Assembly (NCBI GenBank): GCA_037783415.1
Contig: JAZGTN010000027.1
Location: forward strand, 3,620,001-3,684,000
From: Leptasterias polaris
Taxonomy: Eukaryota; Echinodermata; Asteroidea; Forcipulatida; Asteriidae
DNA length: 64,000 bases
Direction: 5' to 3'
Shown: positions 23,601 to 34,944 of the stretch, piece by piece
Position numbering within the stretch: position 1 is the stretch's first letter
Layout of the letters: each line of letters opens with the position of its first letter
The notes under the pieces: generated by a model
What the model saw: only the letters and a program-made list of their open reading frames with translations
The model's database searches: none
What the model was told of the DNA's origin: nothing
Made by a program: the position numbers and the translations under genes

Positions 23601-26600
23601 GCTATTACAGGTACATGTACAGCTGGAGAAAATGAAAGTGAACCACAGGGCATGTCAGAAACTGTAGATTTGTGTTTAGATATTGATGATTTTGGCTTAC
23701 CTACATGTAGTGTATCAGGCAAATATAACTTGAAGAGGAAAACAAAGATAACTATTGACCAAGGTGCATACAGTGAAGAATTGGGCAAATGTGATGTTGG
23801 CATGAGAAGCACCAAGTTTGCAAGAATAGAAGATGATAATGACAGCACATATGATGACTCTAGTGAAGTGGAAATAGTTCAAGTATCAGGACCTGGTGTT
23901 ATGAAATTCTGTCTGTTGAATGAAGAAACTAAGGAGGCTATGTGTAGAACATTTGGTCTAGAATCATTACATTTGAAGTCTAATGTGTTAAGTGCAGAAT
24001 GTCAAGCCATGGGTAAACCCAGATCTGTAAAAGGCATAACAGGTGATGGTAACTGTTTCTTCAGAGCTATATCATTTGCCATGTCAGGAACTGAAGATAA
24101 CCATGTACACTTGAGAATTGCTTGTGTCAATCATTTGTTGAAGAATGCTGATAAATTGAATTGTTTTCTGCGAGATGGATTTGCCAATGTAGAGGATTAT
24201 GTAATGAGACAGAGAATGTTTTATTCTGGCACTTGGGCTACTGAGATTGAAATAATGACAATGGCACATATGCTCTGTACTGATATATACACATACGATG
24301 AAACTCGCAGTTGGTACCATTTTTCAGCAAAGGATGTTGAGAGAAGTGCTGTGACATGTGGTATGGGCATTTATCTGAATCATAAACACAGAGTGCATTA
24401 TGATGTTGTTCTATCAGTCCATGAGTTATCACCAGAGAGGTTGGATATAAATGAAGTGCTTGAAGTTTATTCAGAGAGGTCTGATGTATGTGATAAGTAT
24501 GCTGCACAAAGTGATCAATGTATAAAGCAGACTGTTAACCATAAGGTCATTGACAGCAAACGTAAAACAGAGTTGCCAAAATGTTGCACAGTGAAGAGAA
24601 AGAAACGTGTTAATCTGGTAAAAAGGAGAGAACTGGCGAGAAAGAATTATATTGAGCGTAAAATGACAAAATGTGATAAATATAAGACCAATTGTGAGTT
24701 TAGAGAGGCCAAGAAAGCAAAGTGTAGGAAACACCAAAAGATAAAGTACAGCACTGATGAGACTTACAGAAAGAAAACCATAGACTCAAAGAAACATGCT
24801 AGCAAAGTATCATATCAGGAAAATAATAAACATAGAGTGGCTAAACTTGAGAATTGTAAAAGAAAGTACAGGGATAATGTTGAATTCAGGAAAGAAGTGA
24901 AAAATGCCAGTAAGATGAAGTATGCGGAAAATGAGGAATTTAGGAAAGAAGTGGTGAATGCAAGTAAGATGAAGTATGTGAAAAATGAAGAATTCAGGGG
25001 AAAAGTAAAGAATGCAAGTAAGATGAAATATCAAAGTGATGAAACTTTCAAGAATAAAGTTATTGATACTATCAAATTCAAATACCACAACAATCCTGAT
25101 TACAAGAAAGCAACAATTGACAGTGTCAAGAATAAATACCATGTTGATGATCGTTACAGGAACAAACTCATTGGTGCTTCTAAATCTAAATATCATGAGA
25201 ATGTACATTTTCAGAAGAATGTGATTGACTTCAACAAAAAGAAGTACAAGAGTAATCCATGTTTCAGGCAGAATATTGCACAGAAGAATACCAGTCGAAT
25301 AATGCAGAAAAAGGTGAACAAACATCATATCCATAATGTTTTGAGTGATTTCAAGAAAGAAATATCAAACGGACCTGAATATGTGTGTTCTGTGTGTATG
25401 AGACTTTTGTTTCGAAAGCAAGTCATTAAGTGTAATATTACTAAGTACACGAGTTGTGACAGTATCTGTGAGAAGTATGTCCATAAATGTGATGGAAATT
25501 GTACAGCTGATTGTGTTGTATCAAAATCAAGCAGGTCTTCTTTGTGGATATGTCACACATGTGACAGGAAATTATTGATCGGTAAAATACCAGCAGAAGC
25601 TTGTTCTAATAATTTACACCTGACAGATATTCCAAAAGAGTTGGCAACATTAAACAAATTAGAAGAGCATCTTATTGCACTCAATATCCCATTTGTAAAG
25701 TTAATGGCATTGCCTAAAGGTGGACAACATGGTGTACGTGGACCAGTGGTATGTGTTCCCTCAAATGTTACAGAAACTGTGAAATCATTACCAAGAAATG
25801 AATGTGAAGATCAGATGATTCGAGTTAAACTGAAGAGGAAGTTGACTTATAAAGGCTATTACCAGTATGAGTTTGTCAACAAAGAACATGTAGAGACTGC
25901 CTTACAGTATCTTAAACAGAACAATAAGTGGTATCGTGATATTGAGATTGACACAGAGTGGAGTAATTCATTGTTAGAAGAGGCGTGTGATGAGCTAGAT
26001 GATGATCACAAAGTTGAAGTCAAGACTGAAGTTGTTGATAATGTTGATAATGACAATGACAATGACAATGGGGAAGAAACAGACGAGGAACGATTGCGAG
26101 GCATACCATTGGACACTTGTTTACAACCTGCAAATATTGGACAAGAAATCTTGGATCAGTATTTTGATGATGTATATTGTGTTGCACCATGTGAAGGGAA
26201 TACTCCAATCAGACTTTTAATGGAACAAAGTAATGAAGCTAAATGTTTCCCAGTATTGTTTCCAAGAGGTGAGCCAGTATTCAGTGATGAGCGCAGTGTT
26301 AGAATAACACTTTCCAGATATCTTAACAATAGACTGATGAATGTTGATAACAGATTTGCACAAAGTACGCAGTACATATTCTACGCTCAATATTTGTCTG
26401 AAATTCAACAAGTTATTTCCAGTGTCTCCATAGCATTGCGGAAAGGTTCAGGGAAAACAAAAGATGGTGGTAAGGTCACTGCTAATATGCTTAATGACAA
26501 GGAGAAATTAAACGATATGTTAAAATCAGACAGTGGGTACAAGTTTTTGAAGCCTATCAGAGGAACTCCTCCATATTGGCAATCAACTCAGAAAAATATT

Positions 26601-26657
26601 GGCAATGGTCAGACAACTTGGTATACCTACATGGTTTTGTTCATTTTCTGCAGCTGA
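20616..26657 (+). CDS. RepHel polyprotein, N-terminal part (PHD, tegument-like protease, OTU, Helitron N domain)
   Basis: This 2013-codon frame holds the accessory half of a Helitron transposase. Residues about 81-210 are seven copies of a 20-residue repeat (core VKRLAPPRD). Residues 489-541 form a PHD-like zinc finger (CWMC, CDSC, HVHC, CRKC). Residues about 795-950 resemble the herpes-tegument/C76 cysteine protease fold: GKQCVANSL with Cys809, and DSHSR with Asp937 and His939. Residues about 1136-1266 are an OTU protease (GDGNCFFRA with Asp1144 and Cys1147, HYDVV with His1261). About 1374-1560 is a Lys-rich 18-residue repeat. About 1589-1720 is a Cys-rich region of the type seen before Helitron domains. 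About 1892-1945 is the Helitron-like N domain. A splice acceptor at 20635 suggests the true start is Met at 20637. The last 17 or so residues after the A5 run are out of frame. Confidence 0.85.
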   Translation: MIFFCQQMMPSYWSQAKAESKAVWRCQMKEKAADGCMSAVCVHVLSHFTPSFMSSHSCVISPPHAVLGFCASPQCSKKQRKDVPVKRLAPPRDSMKPRKGAHVKRLAPPRDMKFESMRKGAHVKRLAPPRDMKFEYMKKGAHVKRLAPPRDMKFEYMKKGAHVKRLAPPRDMKFEMMRKGAHVKRLAPPRDMKFETLRKDAPVKRLAPPRDSIYMKYEPMKKDVKNCESSNKPQYNTECKTHIISVTAVKEKFDRSTEGKQEVEGAEGRFEENCENYKIDEEVGKKIDDRLNIKIRNKNEREIIKKGEQNRSVNLVNSSHEPVRKAIKLKNLRVNILTRQRVSSLKALDMLKARKQSCCSRRQVLDCVVEYCQVSKPNRKKIRRNERKKLLQRRKNGRVVEVRMGKEEKKNHEKAQKNIESHTRRSLSCVLNNMHSTTLMHTNNRRERKSSCKTNVKSIKQNKRGRTLKAKESISRARNDWKIKEMRQCWMCDDKTGPMEKVVACDSCSTLYHVHCMGFSKVQLSIVNKPVSWLCRKCGRCNYTESLMYDFGIPADRNIFEIPVLDGNIEEVAVMSHADGVRNTEDLNVKGVEGEDFANLSCIYACLCVDRNQGSVQQTGGYFLRSKKNKDKTEGNDVEENQGQIDKSKKVELETKCKIQFTNLSRKAQPFVTNEAVSVDNKMAKRKAVKKVVTTMTERDSELPNQEESRLLGIDIEESWKQMHKSERLGKIESCEGRCSVDYFNNKMGNKDSNEDDVLVGNKSVKIQSEDNLNVETINLITLDESIVLAQGSFHQGDERFGANSGKQCVANSLVSMMYSKKKEVKDWKCSDMDNILRTGNELYGFLQQSSTMNNDYLLINELPTDLDVLNTQYSMEYHDSVTGTFDENDHNLIEFNMLPLKATLQQHLQEYSACFISFYENTFAIIYQNGIFYVFDSHSRSIQGCMVQDGTSIVMKARNWQGVYRYCVKLAESMNLSNAEQYELTGITLSVNGEAITGTCTAGENESEPQGMSETVDLCLDIDDFGLPTCSVSGKYNLKRKTKITIDQGAYSEELGKCDVGMRSTKFARIEDDNDSTYDDSSEVEIVQVSGPGVMKFCLLNEETKEAMCRTFGLESLHLKSNVLSAECQAMGKPRSVKGITGDGNCFFRAISFAMSGTEDNHVHLRIACVNHLLKNADKLNCFLRDGFANVEDYVMRQRMFYSGTWATEIEIMTMAHMLCTDIYTYDETRSWYHFSAKDVERSAVTCGMGIYLNHKHRVHYDVVLSVHELSPERLDINEVLEVYSERSDVCDKYAAQSDQCIKQTVNHKVIDSKRKTELPKCCTVKRKKRVNLVKRRELARKNYIERKMTKCDKYKTNCEFREAKKAKCRKHQKIKYSTDETYRKKTIDSKKHASKVSYQENNKHRVAKLENCKRKYRDNVEFRKEVKNASKMKYAENEEFRKEVVNASKMKYVKNEEFRGKVKNASKMKYQSDETFKNKVIDTIKFKYHNNPDYKKATIDSVKNKYHVDDRYRNKLIGASKSKYHENVHFQKNVIDFNKKKYKSNPCFRQNIAQKNTSRIMQKKVNKHHIHNVLSDFKKEISNGPEYVCSVCMRLLFRKQVIKCNITKYTSCDSICEKYVHKCDGNCTADCVVSKSSRSSLWICHTCDRKLLIGKIPAEACSNNLHLTDIPKELATLNKLEEHLIALNIPFVKLMALPKGGQHGVRGPVVCVPSNVTETVKSLPRNECEDQMIRVKLKRKLTYKGYYQYEFVNKEHVETALQYLKQNNKWYRDIEIDTEWSNSLLEEACDELDDDHKVEVKTEVVDNVDNDNDNDNGEETDEERLRGIPLDTCLQPANIGQEILDQYFDDVYCVAPCEGNTPIRLLMEQSNEAKCFPVLFPRGEPVFSDERSVRITLSRYLNNRLMNVDNRFAQSTQYIFYAQYLSEIQQVISSVSIALRKGSGKTKDGGKVTANMLNDKEKLNDMLKSDSGYKFLKPIRGTPPYWQSTQKNIGNGQTTWYTYMVLFIFCS
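20856..21252 (+). repeat. 60-bp coding minisatellite (20-residue repeat, 7 copies)
   Basis: GTCAAGAGGTTGGCACCTCC recurs every 60 bp. The inner copies are nearly identical at DNA level, the outer two more diverged. Because 60 is a multiple of 3, copy number can vary without breaking the frame. The encoded block is basic and Pro-rich (VKRLAPPRD). Confidence 0.95.
24735..25295 (+). repeat. 54-bp coding repeat (Lys-rich 18-residue motif, about 9-10 copies)
   Basis: The protein repeats with an 18-residue period around a core [15 protein letters not shown]. Copies are diverged at DNA level, unlike the 60-bp minisatellite, so this block is old and probably under protein-level selection. Charge and periodicity suggest nucleic acid binding or a helical repeat (inference). 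Confidence 0.8.
26592..26596 (+). other. Frameshift site (A5 run) joining the two halves of RepHel
   Basis: Upstream frame: [12 protein letters not shown]. Downstream frame: [13 protein letters not shown]. Both are parts of one conserved Helitron block, and the switch falls at the run of five A. One base fewer would make the block continuous. Causes could be a real mutation, a sequencing error in the homopolymer, or, less likely, recoding. Confidence 0.75.
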
Positions 26658-29600
26658 CATGAGATGGCCCGAATTACTCAATACACTACTCAGTCAACAG
26701 GGTGACACTAGGAGTATTGATGAATTGGATTGGAATGAGAAATGTTTGTTGTTGAGAAATAATCCTGTAACTGTGGCTAGAATGTTTGACAAGCGTTTTC
26801 ATACATTTTTGAAAGATGTTGTAATGTCAAGAGCAGCACCTATTGGGAAAGTGACAGATTATTTTTATCGGGTAGAATTTCAGCAAAGAGGCTCACCACA
26901 TACTCATTGTCTATTTTGGATTGAAGGTGCACCAAAGTTGGGTACGCAGACTGATAATCAAGTGGCAGAGTTTGTTGATAAGTATGTAAGTTGTGCATTG
27001 CCCTCAAAGCAAGAAGATGAAGAATTGAATGAGATTGTAAGCAGTGTACAACAACATAGTAAGAGACATTCTAAATCATGTAAGAAGAAAGGAACAGAGT
27101 GTCGATTTAATTTTCCAAGGCCACCATCCATGATGACATTTGTTACTAATCCAGTGCCAATGGATACTGATGATTGTGAGCAAAAGTCAGAAAATACACT
27201 AACGGAAGATGATGCAAAGGATTTGTTGAAATCAGTATGGACTGCTGTTAATGACGAGGAAAATCAACACATGACAACTGATGAAATATTCACAAAGATT
27301 GGTACCACACAGGATAATTTTAAGAAAGCAAATGATGTGTTAACTCAGAAAGTCACTTTTGTGTTAAAACGAGAACCTCAAGATGTGTGGGTAAATCAGT
27401 ATAATCCTGACTTGTTAAGATGTTGGAATGCAAATATGGACATTCAATTTATTAGTGATGTTTATGCCTGTGTAACGTATGTAGTGTCTTACATGGCTAA
27501 AGCTGAACGTGAGATGGGATTGTTATTGAGGCATGCACAGAGTGAGGCAGAAAGTGGTAATCAAGATGCTAAGCAGAGTATGAAACAGATTGGTAGTGTT
27601 TATCTGCAGAATCGTGAAGTGTCAGCTCAAGAAGCAGTTTATCGTGTCTGTACATTAAGACTACAGGAATGTTCAAGAAAAGTAGAGTTTGTACCCGTAG
27701 GTGAAAATCCTGTTCGAATGAGTTTGCCCTTGAGTGTAATTCAAAACAAGTCAATTAATAGAGATGAAGATGGTGATGATGATGATGACAATGTGTGGAT
27801 GGTTAGTAAAGTAGATCGTTACAAAGCAAGACCAGATACAAGTTTATTTGAATCAATGTGTTTAGCTACATTTTGTTCAGAATACAGAGTACTATATCAA
27901 GGAAACATGTGTAAAGTATCTAGTGATAAGAGAAAGTCACAAGTGTTTGGTCTGAAGAATGATTTGGGACACATCCAGAAACGTTCTAGAACTGATCCAG
28001 CTGTTATTAGATATCCAAGATTTTCAGTGACCAAGTCTCCTGAGAAGTATTTTCATAGTATAATGCAGTTATTTCTCCCTTACCGGGTTGATGTTCACTT
28101 GAAACCAACACAGTTTGAAACTTACGAGAAGTTTTTTAGCAATGGTTTTGTCAGTGTACTAGGAGGTTTAGAATCAGTAAAGTCAATTGTGGAAAGTAAT
28201 CGATGCAGATTTGAAGTTGATATTGGGTTATTGGAGGATGCAGAAGAACTTCTTCAGAAATTTGGTCCACAGGAAGATGCATGGGCATTAATCACTCCAG
28301 AAACTGAATTGCAAAGAGATGAATGTATTGAAGATAAACAGCAAGATTTAGCAGATGATAGTGATGAGGAATGTAATGTTCCAGATTTACAATCTGATAG
28401 AAAGGAAGAGAAGATATGTGACGTTGAAGCACACTCATCAAGAGTTCCAAAGTCTGATGCATTAAGTATGATGCGATCCTTAAATAACAAACAGAAAAGG
28501 GTGTTCTATAAAATTAGGCAGTGGTGTTTGGACAAGGCTAATGGTAAAACCCCTGATGCATTTCAAGTGTTTCTTACTGGTGGTGCTGGAACAGGCAAGA
28601 GTCTTCTTGTAAAGTGTATTGATTATGAAGCAACACGGACACTTGGTTCAATGATGAGAAACCCTGATGATGTGTCGGTAATGCTTACTGCTCCTACAGG
28701 TGTTGCTGCATTTAATATCAATGGTGCTACCTTACACAGTGCACTATCAATATCAACAGATGTATCGTTACCATATCAACCACTTGGTGAGGAAAAGATA
28801 AGTACACTTCGCAATAAACTTGGTCAGCTGCAGATATTGATTATAGATGAGATATCAATGGTTGGTCAGAAATTACTGTGTTACATCCATGGACGTCTGA
28901 GACAGATAAAGCAATGTCGGAGTCATATTCCTTTTGGAGGTGTCAGTGTATTAGCTGTTGGAGATTTCTATCAGTTGCCACCAGTGAAGGCCAAATCTTT
29001 GTACCAGAATAATGTTGCAGCTGATCTGTGGAATGATAATTTCAAACTTGTTGAACTGACTGAAGTTATGAGACAAAAGGATGATGCACAGTTTGCAGAA
29101 ATACTGAACAGACTTCGTGTAAGAAAGAAACAAGAAGCAATACAGGATGATGACATGAAGATGTTGAAAGGGCGTGAAACAGGACAGGAGTGCAATGATG
29201 CAGTTCATATATTTCCATGTAATATACAAGTAGATAAACAAAATGTAAAGATTCTACAATCCAAGTGTGCAGATTGTGTGTATATTGAAGCAAAGGATTA
29301 TCAGACAGACTCTAGAAATGCAAAAGTTAGAAGAGGAGAACCGTTAAAGAAATCTAATGGAAGCCTACCAAAATCCCTGTTACTTGGTGTTGGTGCTAGA
29401 GTTATGCTAACTAAAAACATTGATGTGTCAGATGGACTTGTTAATGGTGTCTTTGGAACTGTAACAAAAATTGTAATGTCACACGACACATCTGATGAAC
29501 CCAAGTGTATCAGAATTAAGTTTGATAACAACAAGGTTGGAATGAAACTGAAGAGACAATCTGCATCATGTGCAAGGGATGAAGACAGTGTACCCATTGA

Positions 29601-30573
29601 GATCCAGGAAGAAAATATCGGTAAAAAATGTGTACGGCATCAGTTTCCATTGAAGTTAGCTTGGGCATGCACAGCACACAAAGTACAAGGAATGACTACA
29701 GATAAAGCAGTAGTGTGTCTTGATCGCACATTTGCAGCTGGACAAGCATATGTGAGTCTAAGTCGTGTTACATCACTTAACGGTCTTGTCATTGAAGGAC
29801 TTAAAGAGAAGTACATATATTGTAATGAAGCAGTAGGTGATGCTCTGAAAATAATGCCAATGTATATTGATGATGAAGGTATGGAAGATACAGAGTCAGC
29901 TGTCAGTATGACCATTATGATGCATAACATTCAAGGATTACATGCACATTATATGGACCTGAAATCCAACACTGAAATGATGAAGGCAGATTTTATTTGT
30001 TTGACTGAAACATGGACTGAAGATCATCTACAATATGACGTGCAGTTGAATGATTTCAAAAGTTACCATCAACCAAGATGTCTGTCTTATGATAACTCAA
30101 GTGATTTAACTGAAATGTTACAGCATCAGTCTCACGGAGGTGTAGCAGTCTATGGTAGAACCAAGGGGTCAATGAGTAGACTTATGTTGTCAGTCCAAAA
30201 TATAGAATATATTGCTTTCCAGATTATTTCAGATGTGTCAGTAGCAGTTGTTGTCATCTATCGACCACCATCATATGTGCTTCAGGATTTTTTATCTAAT
30301 ATGAAGACCCTTGTGAATGAACTGCAGAAAGTATCAAGGAGATGTATAGTAATGGGAGATTTTAATGAAGACATTTTCAATTTAAAGGCTACACGTTCTA
30401 CAAGTATTGTGAATATGATGAGTGAGCATGGTTACAAGCAGTGTGTTGTAGATGCTACAACTATGAAAGGAACATTGATTGATCATGTGTATGTAAGAGG
30501 TTGTGATTCTGTTCAAACTCATGTAATTCCCACTTATTATAGCTATCATGAGGCTGTAAAGGTAAAATTTTGA
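26599..30573 (+). CDS. RepHel polyprotein, C-terminal part (HUH/Y2 Rep, PIF1 helicase, EEP endonuclease)
   Basis: This frame (1324 codons from TTG at 26599, probably not a real start) continues the polyprotein. The Rep nicking domain has the HUH motif PHTHCLFW (His101, His103) and two tyrosines in TYVVSYMAK (Tyr294, Tyr298), as expected for Helitron rolling-circle transposases. The PIF1-type helicase follows: Walker A GGAGTGKS (661-668), TAPTGVAA, Walker B IIDEIS (Asp750, Glu751), [25 protein letters not shown] and YVSLSRV. The C-terminus (about 1105-1324) is an EEP/AP-endonuclease-like domain with HNIQGL, LTETW (Glu1137), GDFN (Asp1254, Asn1256), IDHVY and SYHEAV (His1317). The usual SDH motif reads SYH, so activity is uncertain. 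There are no internal stops, which indicates youth. It is nuclear by family; substrate is transposon DNA. Confidence 0.9.
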   Translation: MAMVRQLGIPTWFCSFSAADMRWPELLNTLLSQQGDTRSIDELDWNEKCLLLRNNPVTVARMFDKRFHTFLKDVVMSRAAPIGKVTDYFYRVEFQQRGSPHTHCLFWIEGAPKLGTQTDNQVAEFVDKYVSCALPSKQEDEELNEIVSSVQQHSKRHSKSCKKKGTECRFNFPRPPSMMTFVTNPVPMDTDDCEQKSENTLTEDDAKDLLKSVWTAVNDEENQHMTTDEIFTKIGTTQDNFKKANDVLTQKVTFVLKREPQDVWVNQYNPDLLRCWNANMDIQFISDVYACVTYVVSYMAKAEREMGLLLRHAQSEAESGNQDAKQSMKQIGSVYLQNREVSAQEAVYRVCTLRLQECSRKVEFVPVGENPVRMSLPLSVIQNKSINRDEDGDDDDDNVWMVSKVDRYKARPDTSLFESMCLATFCSEYRVLYQGNMCKVSSDKRKSQVFGLKNDLGHIQKRSRTDPAVIRYPRFSVTKSPEKYFHSIMQLFLPYRVDVHLKPTQFETYEKFFSNGFVSVLGGLESVKSIVESNRCRFEVDIGLLEDAEELLQKFGPQEDAWALITPETELQRDECIEDKQQDLADDSDEECNVPDLQSDRKEEKICDVEAHSSRVPKSDALSMMRSLNNKQKRVFYKIRQWCLDKANGKTPDAFQVFLTGGAGTGKSLLVKCIDYEATRTLGSMMRNPDDVSVMLTAPTGVAAFNINGATLHSALSISTDVSLPYQPLGEEKISTLRNKLGQLQILIIDEISMVGQKLLCYIHGRLRQIKQCRSHIPFGGVSVLAVGDFYQLPPVKAKSLYQNNVAADLWNDNFKLVELTEVMRQKDDAQFAEILNRLRVRKKQEAIQDDDMKMLKGRETGQECNDAVHIFPCNIQVDKQNVKILQSKCADCVYIEAKDYQTDSRNAKVRRGEPLKKSNGSLPKSLLLGVGARVMLTKNIDVSDGLVNGVFGTVTKIVMSHDTSDEPKCIRIKFDNNKVGMKLKRQSASCARDEDSVPIEIQEENIGKKCVRHQFPLKLAWACTAHKVQGMTTDKAVVCLDRTFAAGQAYVSLSRVTSLNGLVIEGLKEKYIYCNEAVGDALKIMPMYIDDEGMEDTESAVSMTIMMHNIQGLHAHYMDLKSNTEMMKADFICLTETWTEDHLQYDVQLNDFKSYHQPRCLSYDNSSDLTEMLQHQSHGGVAVYGRTKGSMSRLMLSVQNIEYIAFQIISDVSVAVVVIYRPPSYVLQDFLSNMKTLVNELQKVSRRCIVMGDFNEDIFNLKATRSTSIVNMMSEHGYKQCVVDATTMKGTLIDHVYVRGCDSVQTHVIPTYYSYHEAVKVKF

Positions 30574-31580
30574 ATGAATACTGATGCTGTCAGTAAATGG
30601 TTAATTAACATGTAAAGACAAATGTTGAAGTTTCATGCACAAAGCTTTACATATCATGTAAGAAAGCTGCAAGATTTTATCATTATGAAAGCTGCGAGCT
30701 TTTAACAGTAAGAAAGCAGTGTGTATACATAAAACTGAAAATTTAATGTTATAGGCTTATGTGAGAAAAAGTAAATTATGCACAATGTTTATGTACATGT
30801 GTAGTTTGAGTTTGATTTATTATTTTTTTAAGTAGTATTATTCAACAGAGAACCGCATGAACTGTACAATGAAGTTATTTTTGGAAATCTATACTAAATA
30901 TGTTTTTAGTATGTACAATTCAGTGTGTTAAAGGTATTAAATACAGGATTGGTAGAGCTGACAAAATAATCACAGACAGTGTTCATGTTTTGTGTAATCA
31001 ACCACATACATGAAATATTTCACAAACCTGTGAAAATTTGAACTCAATTGGTCATCGAGGTCACGAGAAAATAGTGAAAAGAGACCTTATGTGTTTGCTT
31101 TTTTTCAAACATTAAGTTTATTATCACGCGTGATGAAAACTATTGTTTTACTCATTTCTCAGAAACGATAGCATTTTAGGCAGAAATATTTTAAGGAACA
31201 CTTTCTACCATTACCTACTTTAAATCATGTAAGCTATGTGTGAATCTGTGAACATTTGTGTTTTTCAATCTTGCCAATAGTGTACAGGGCCTTTAATAAG
31301 CAAATGTATGACCCATGTGAATAAAAGTATTTAATTTGTTAATCATTGGCACGCAGATAATAATGGAGAGCTAAAACACCAGAAATAGATGCACAACCTG
31401 CTGTTTACGAGAAATTTACTTCACACTGGATATGCAACACTCCTACTCAATTGGAAGATTCATCACAGAAATGTTCTTATCCAAACATGAAGTTGTGTCT
31501 TCTTTCGTGAAGTGACAGGGCACAAAAGCTGAACTTGTAAAAGTGTTGCAAAAAGAGTCTTCTGAGTCAAAAAGAGTCTT
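30574..31580. other. 3' flank of the Helitron gene, non-coding
   Basis: No ORF. A polyadenylation hexamer AATAAA lies at 31320-31325, about 750 bp after the stop codon, and could end the transcript. Otherwise AT-rich DNA without recognised repeats. Confidence 0.4.
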
Positions 31581-31890
31581 CACAATGGGGTGAGTCAACA
31601 TGCCTGTGCAATGGTGTGTGTCAACACGCCTGTGGAATGGTGTGTGTCAACATCCCTATGGAGTGGTGTGAGTCAACACCCCTATGGAGTGGGGTGAGTC
31701 AACACCCCTGTGGAGTGGGGTGAGTCAACACCCCTGTGGAGTGGGGTGAGTCAACACCCCTGTGGAATGGGGTGAGTCAACACCCCTGTGGAATGGGGTG
31801 AGTCAACACCCCTGTGGAATGGTGTGAGTCAACACCCCTGTGGAATGGTGTGAGTCAACACCCCTGTGGAATGGTGTGAGTCAACACCCC
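31581..31890. repeat. 26-bp minisatellite, about 12 copies
   Basis: The repeat unit is GTGGAATGGTGTGAGTCAAC plus ACCCCT. Most copies contain TGAGTCA, the AP-1 consensus, framed by GGTG and CACC arms. The first three copies at the left edge are more diverged. Confidence 0.95.
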
Positions 31891-31980
31891 CTCATCAGAG
31901 ACATCTTATGACATCTGGTCTGTGTTGTGTTCTGAAGTGGCAGGACACCATGACCATACCCAACTGGAATATCACCAGTA

Positions 31981-32515
31981 TGGAGCAGTATGGCGAGACC
32001 CATGGCCTATAGGATTGACATGAATGTCAACAGTGCCCTGGCCTTGGGTGAACTACTGAACTGGTATCGAGCAGTATGGCGAGACCCATGGCCTATAGGA
32101 TTGACATGAATGTCAACAGTGCCCTGGCCTTGAGTGAACTACTGAACTGGTATGGAGCAGTATGGCGAGACCCATGGCCTATAGGATTGACATGAATGTC
32201 AATAGTGCCCTGCCCTTGAGTGAACTACTGAACTGGTATGAAACAGTATGGCGAGACCCATGGCCTATAGTATTGACATGAATGTCAACAGTGCCCTGGC
32301 CTTGAGTGAACTACTGAACTGGTATGGAGCAGTATGGCGAGACCCATGGCCTATAGGATTGACATGAATGTCAATAGTGCCCTGCCCTTGAGTGAACTAC
32401 TGAACTGGTATGAAACAGTATGGCGAGACCCATGGCCTATAGTATTGACATGAATGTCAACAGTGCCCTGGCCTTGAGTGAACTACTGAACTGGTTTGGA
32501 GCAGTAAGACATGAC
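31981..32515. repeat. 86-bp minisatellite, about 6 copies
   Basis: GGAGCAGTATGGCGAGACCC recurs at 31982, 32068 and 32154 (the second copy with CGAG), then every 86 bp to a degenerate last copy near 32497. Copies alternate between two subtypes (GGAGCAG/CCTGGCC and GAAACAG/CCTGCCC), so the array has a two-unit higher order. Each copy has a TTGACAT-GA-ATGTCAA hairpin. Confidence 0.9.
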
Positions 32516-32712
32516 CCATACTGTAGGATTGAAGTAGTTGCTATAGTGTCCTGCCCCTGAGAGTGAGTGAGAGGGTACATGTATTACTGAACGGCTATGG
32601 AGTAGTATGGCGTGACCCTTACAGGAATGGTGTGTTTAGTTTTAAAGTGTGCAGCTTTTGTTGATACAAATTGTTAAAACAGTTACATAGCACCTGTGAG
32701 TAATGCAGAAGT
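32516..32712. other. Degenerate tail of the 86-bp minisatellite and spacer
   Basis: A partial, diverged repeat (GGAGTAGTATGGCGTGACCC) persists near 32597, then plain spacer. No gene. Confidence 0.5.
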
Positions 32713-33110
32713 TAATTGGTTGTGGTGTGTTGGGGTCAAGTGTTCTGGTTCACTGGACCCAAGCTCTGGTGTTGTCAACAGCAGAGTGTGGGTTCGATAC
32801 CCAGTCATGACACTTGTGCCCTTTCGCAAGGCACTTAACCACAAATGCTTCGTAAAAAGTTTGGAAGGGAGTGTATTGTGCTCTGCCAGTACCAGCCAGG
32901 TTCCTAGTGGATGATACCCATATCTACATCCTTAAGGACTGCGAAGGGGGTAACCCTGTTTCAGTTGCAGGAGTAAGTGGCAACGTGCACCTGGTGACAG
33001 TTGCTGTGGTTCAATAGTCCAAATCAATTATGTGTAGTCATCACCTTGAAGTGGCCTTCCATGGTGTTGTGATGTTAGGCGATCTCTCATAATTTATTTT
33101 TATTTTTTTA
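32713..33110 (+). mobile_element. tRNA-derived SINE, plus strand
   Basis: The head has a B box GGTTCGATACCC at about 32790 (a pol III internal promoter). It is followed by a conserved SINE core, ACACTTGTGCCC ... GCAAGGCACTTAACCACAAA. A body of about 200 bp ends in T- and A-rich DNA (TAATTTATTTTTATTTTTTT). The head and core match the minus-strand copy at 34945-35285, so both belong to one superfamily. The encoded reading frames are meaningless. Confidence 0.7.
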
Positions 33111-34065
33111 ACTGTTAATAATATTTTTAAAAACGACAGCCTTGGTCTGCCTGCAATTGACTTTATACATTAAAGCACCATGACTGGACTGCTAAATTTT
33201 AGGGGTACCACTAAACTGTGATGCTTTTTGTCATATGATACATATCACAATTACCTGGTTCATGAGGGAGTAGTTTCACATTTGGGGCCATCGAACATTT
33301 TTACAATCATACAAAGTGGGTGATGTTGGAAGGGTGTTTGGAGACCACTTCTACTTTAAAATGTGGGTAATATTTTTATATTTATACACTTAGCATAAAT
33401 TTGTGAAGAAGAATGCTGATACATAGCTGTTTGTGGGAGATTGGGGGTCGTCAAAAGTAGTAGTTTGTACAATCTTTAAAAGAATTAACATTTTGGAACA
33501 TATATAACATGTAAATATTGTCATTTGGTTATTTAGCGTAAACTCTAATTTGTAAAGGAGAATCTCAAAAGTTAGTTGGGTCTGTCTAGGCACACATGTA
33601 ATAACATTCCTGTGGCCCATATTCCCATTCCATTAGACATGTAGTACTGTCCAATGCACTTGACCAGGTCATTGTGCTGAAGTACGAAAGTATTCCTTCA
33701 CAAGGGAATACTAGCATGAACATTCAAATTCATCATTATGGTGGTCGCCAATGGAACAGTCCATGAGCACACACTGGAAAAGTTGTGAAACACAATTAGA
33801 ATGTTTCTACATGTACATGTAATATTCCGACATTGCCTAATCAAGCAAGTTTGGTACACTGAAATGAAATTGTAAAGTTCCATGTTGAGGCAATACATTT
33901 ATTTTTATGGCAATTCTGAATGATAGTTATTGATGTATCTGTGATTTCATACCTGTAATGAACGAGATCAAACAGTTCTGGCAATTGTGGGTGCCATTTG
34001 CTTTAGACAGTAGATATTTTCTTATCTGTTACAATGAATTTTGTACATTGTTATACATGGATATG
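33111..34065. other. Non-coding single-copy DNA
   Basis: I see no gene, tandem repeat or recognised transposon here. AT-rich. Confidence 0.5.
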
Positions 34066-34119
34066 TACTTAATTTGGGTTTTTAACATGTAATTACATGT
34101 TAAAAACCCAAATTAAGTA
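34066..34119. repeat. Perfect 54-bp palindrome without a loop
   Basis: The two 27-bp arms are exact reverse complements with the centre between 34092 and 34093 (TTAACATGTAA|TTACATGTTAA). Pairing stops at 34065/34120. It could extrude as a cruciform or form a strong RNA hairpin. Confidence 0.95.
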
Positions 34120-34944
34120 TAAGCTTCACTTGCACCACTTCATGCGTTGCTGTTGTGGACTCGCAAAACTGGTGTTCCAATTTAAAACTGAGGTTTCAGT
34201 GTTGACAGGTATTTGATTTGCTAAAGTGGCCTACTTATAAGTAGCGAGATATAAGCCGGCTCAGTGCTACATGTATTAGGTTGTCAATTGCAATTTCATA
34301 TCCAAAACATTTGAAAGGGCGTTAAATGAAAAGATGCACAAACATTTGAAAAAAGCAAGATCCAAAAGTAAACTATAACTATATCAAAATGTGAATTTAA
34401 AAGTATTTGTGTTTGCAAATGTAAGTGTATGGGATCAATTCTAAACTTTAAATTAATAAGCATTGGTATGTTGAGGAATGCTTCTCATTATACATTATGT
34501 TAACAAAAATGTATTTGTGTATAGAGATTTTGGTTTATTCATCTAGGCCTTCTGTGTGTCTGTGAACACAGACAAAGATTGTGTCCAAGCCATTGTTTGT
34601 GATTTGTGGATGGGAAGTGTATTTGCTTATGTGTTTTGTTTCCTATTTAAGTTTGGGTTCGCACTCAGACATAACCAGTTCAAAACTGTGTATGTCGTGG
34701 GTTAAGGACACTTTCAAAAGCTATAACTACATACATGTACATTTAGATTGAAATGGCAGGGATGTTACCACAATGTAATTTTTTATTCAAATCCTTAAAT
34801 ACAACACTTGGCTGTAGGTTCGTGGGGAGGGCGTTGGCATCAAAGGTGTTAACAAAATGTGTAAATAAGTATGTTATCGATGTTGGTATATAAAACTGAT
34901 GCATATTGCTTTCTGTAGCAGTGCACTTTATACAATATTGAGTA
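34120..34944. other. Non-coding single-copy DNA
   Basis: AT-rich, with no recognisable gene or repeat. Confidence 0.5.

Larger units (their letters stand above)
20616..30573 (+). mobile_element. Coding region of an autonomous Helitron/Helentron-type transposon (termini unresolved)
   Basis: Two overlapping reading frames encode one conserved RepHel polyprotein broken by a frameshift at 26592-26596. The PHD, protease, OTU, HUH-Y2 Rep, PIF1 helicase and EEP modules occur in the order known for Helentron-like (Helitron2) elements of animals. No terminal CTRR hairpin on the plus strand or paired end could be assigned. Candidate non-coding parts are the 5' region from about 17.5 kb and the 3' region with minisatellites to about 32.5 kb. 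Its strand is opposite to the tandem Helitron-like units. Confidence 0.85.

Noticed and set aside
26640..26660. Splice acceptor TTTTGTTCATTTTCTGCAG near the frameshift, as an intron restoring the frame
   Set aside because: The sequence before it encodes a conserved Helitron block ([16 protein letters not shown]) continuous in the second frame, so it must be exon.
31581..32515. Minisatellites as the 3' terminus of the autonomous Helitron
   Set aside because: No CTRR or hairpin terminus or paired 5' end could be placed, so the element boundary was left unresolved.
32713..33110. Functional tRNA gene suggested by the B box GGTTCGATACCC
   Set aside because: There is no cloverleaf or proper A box, and the following conserved core and tail identify a SINE.
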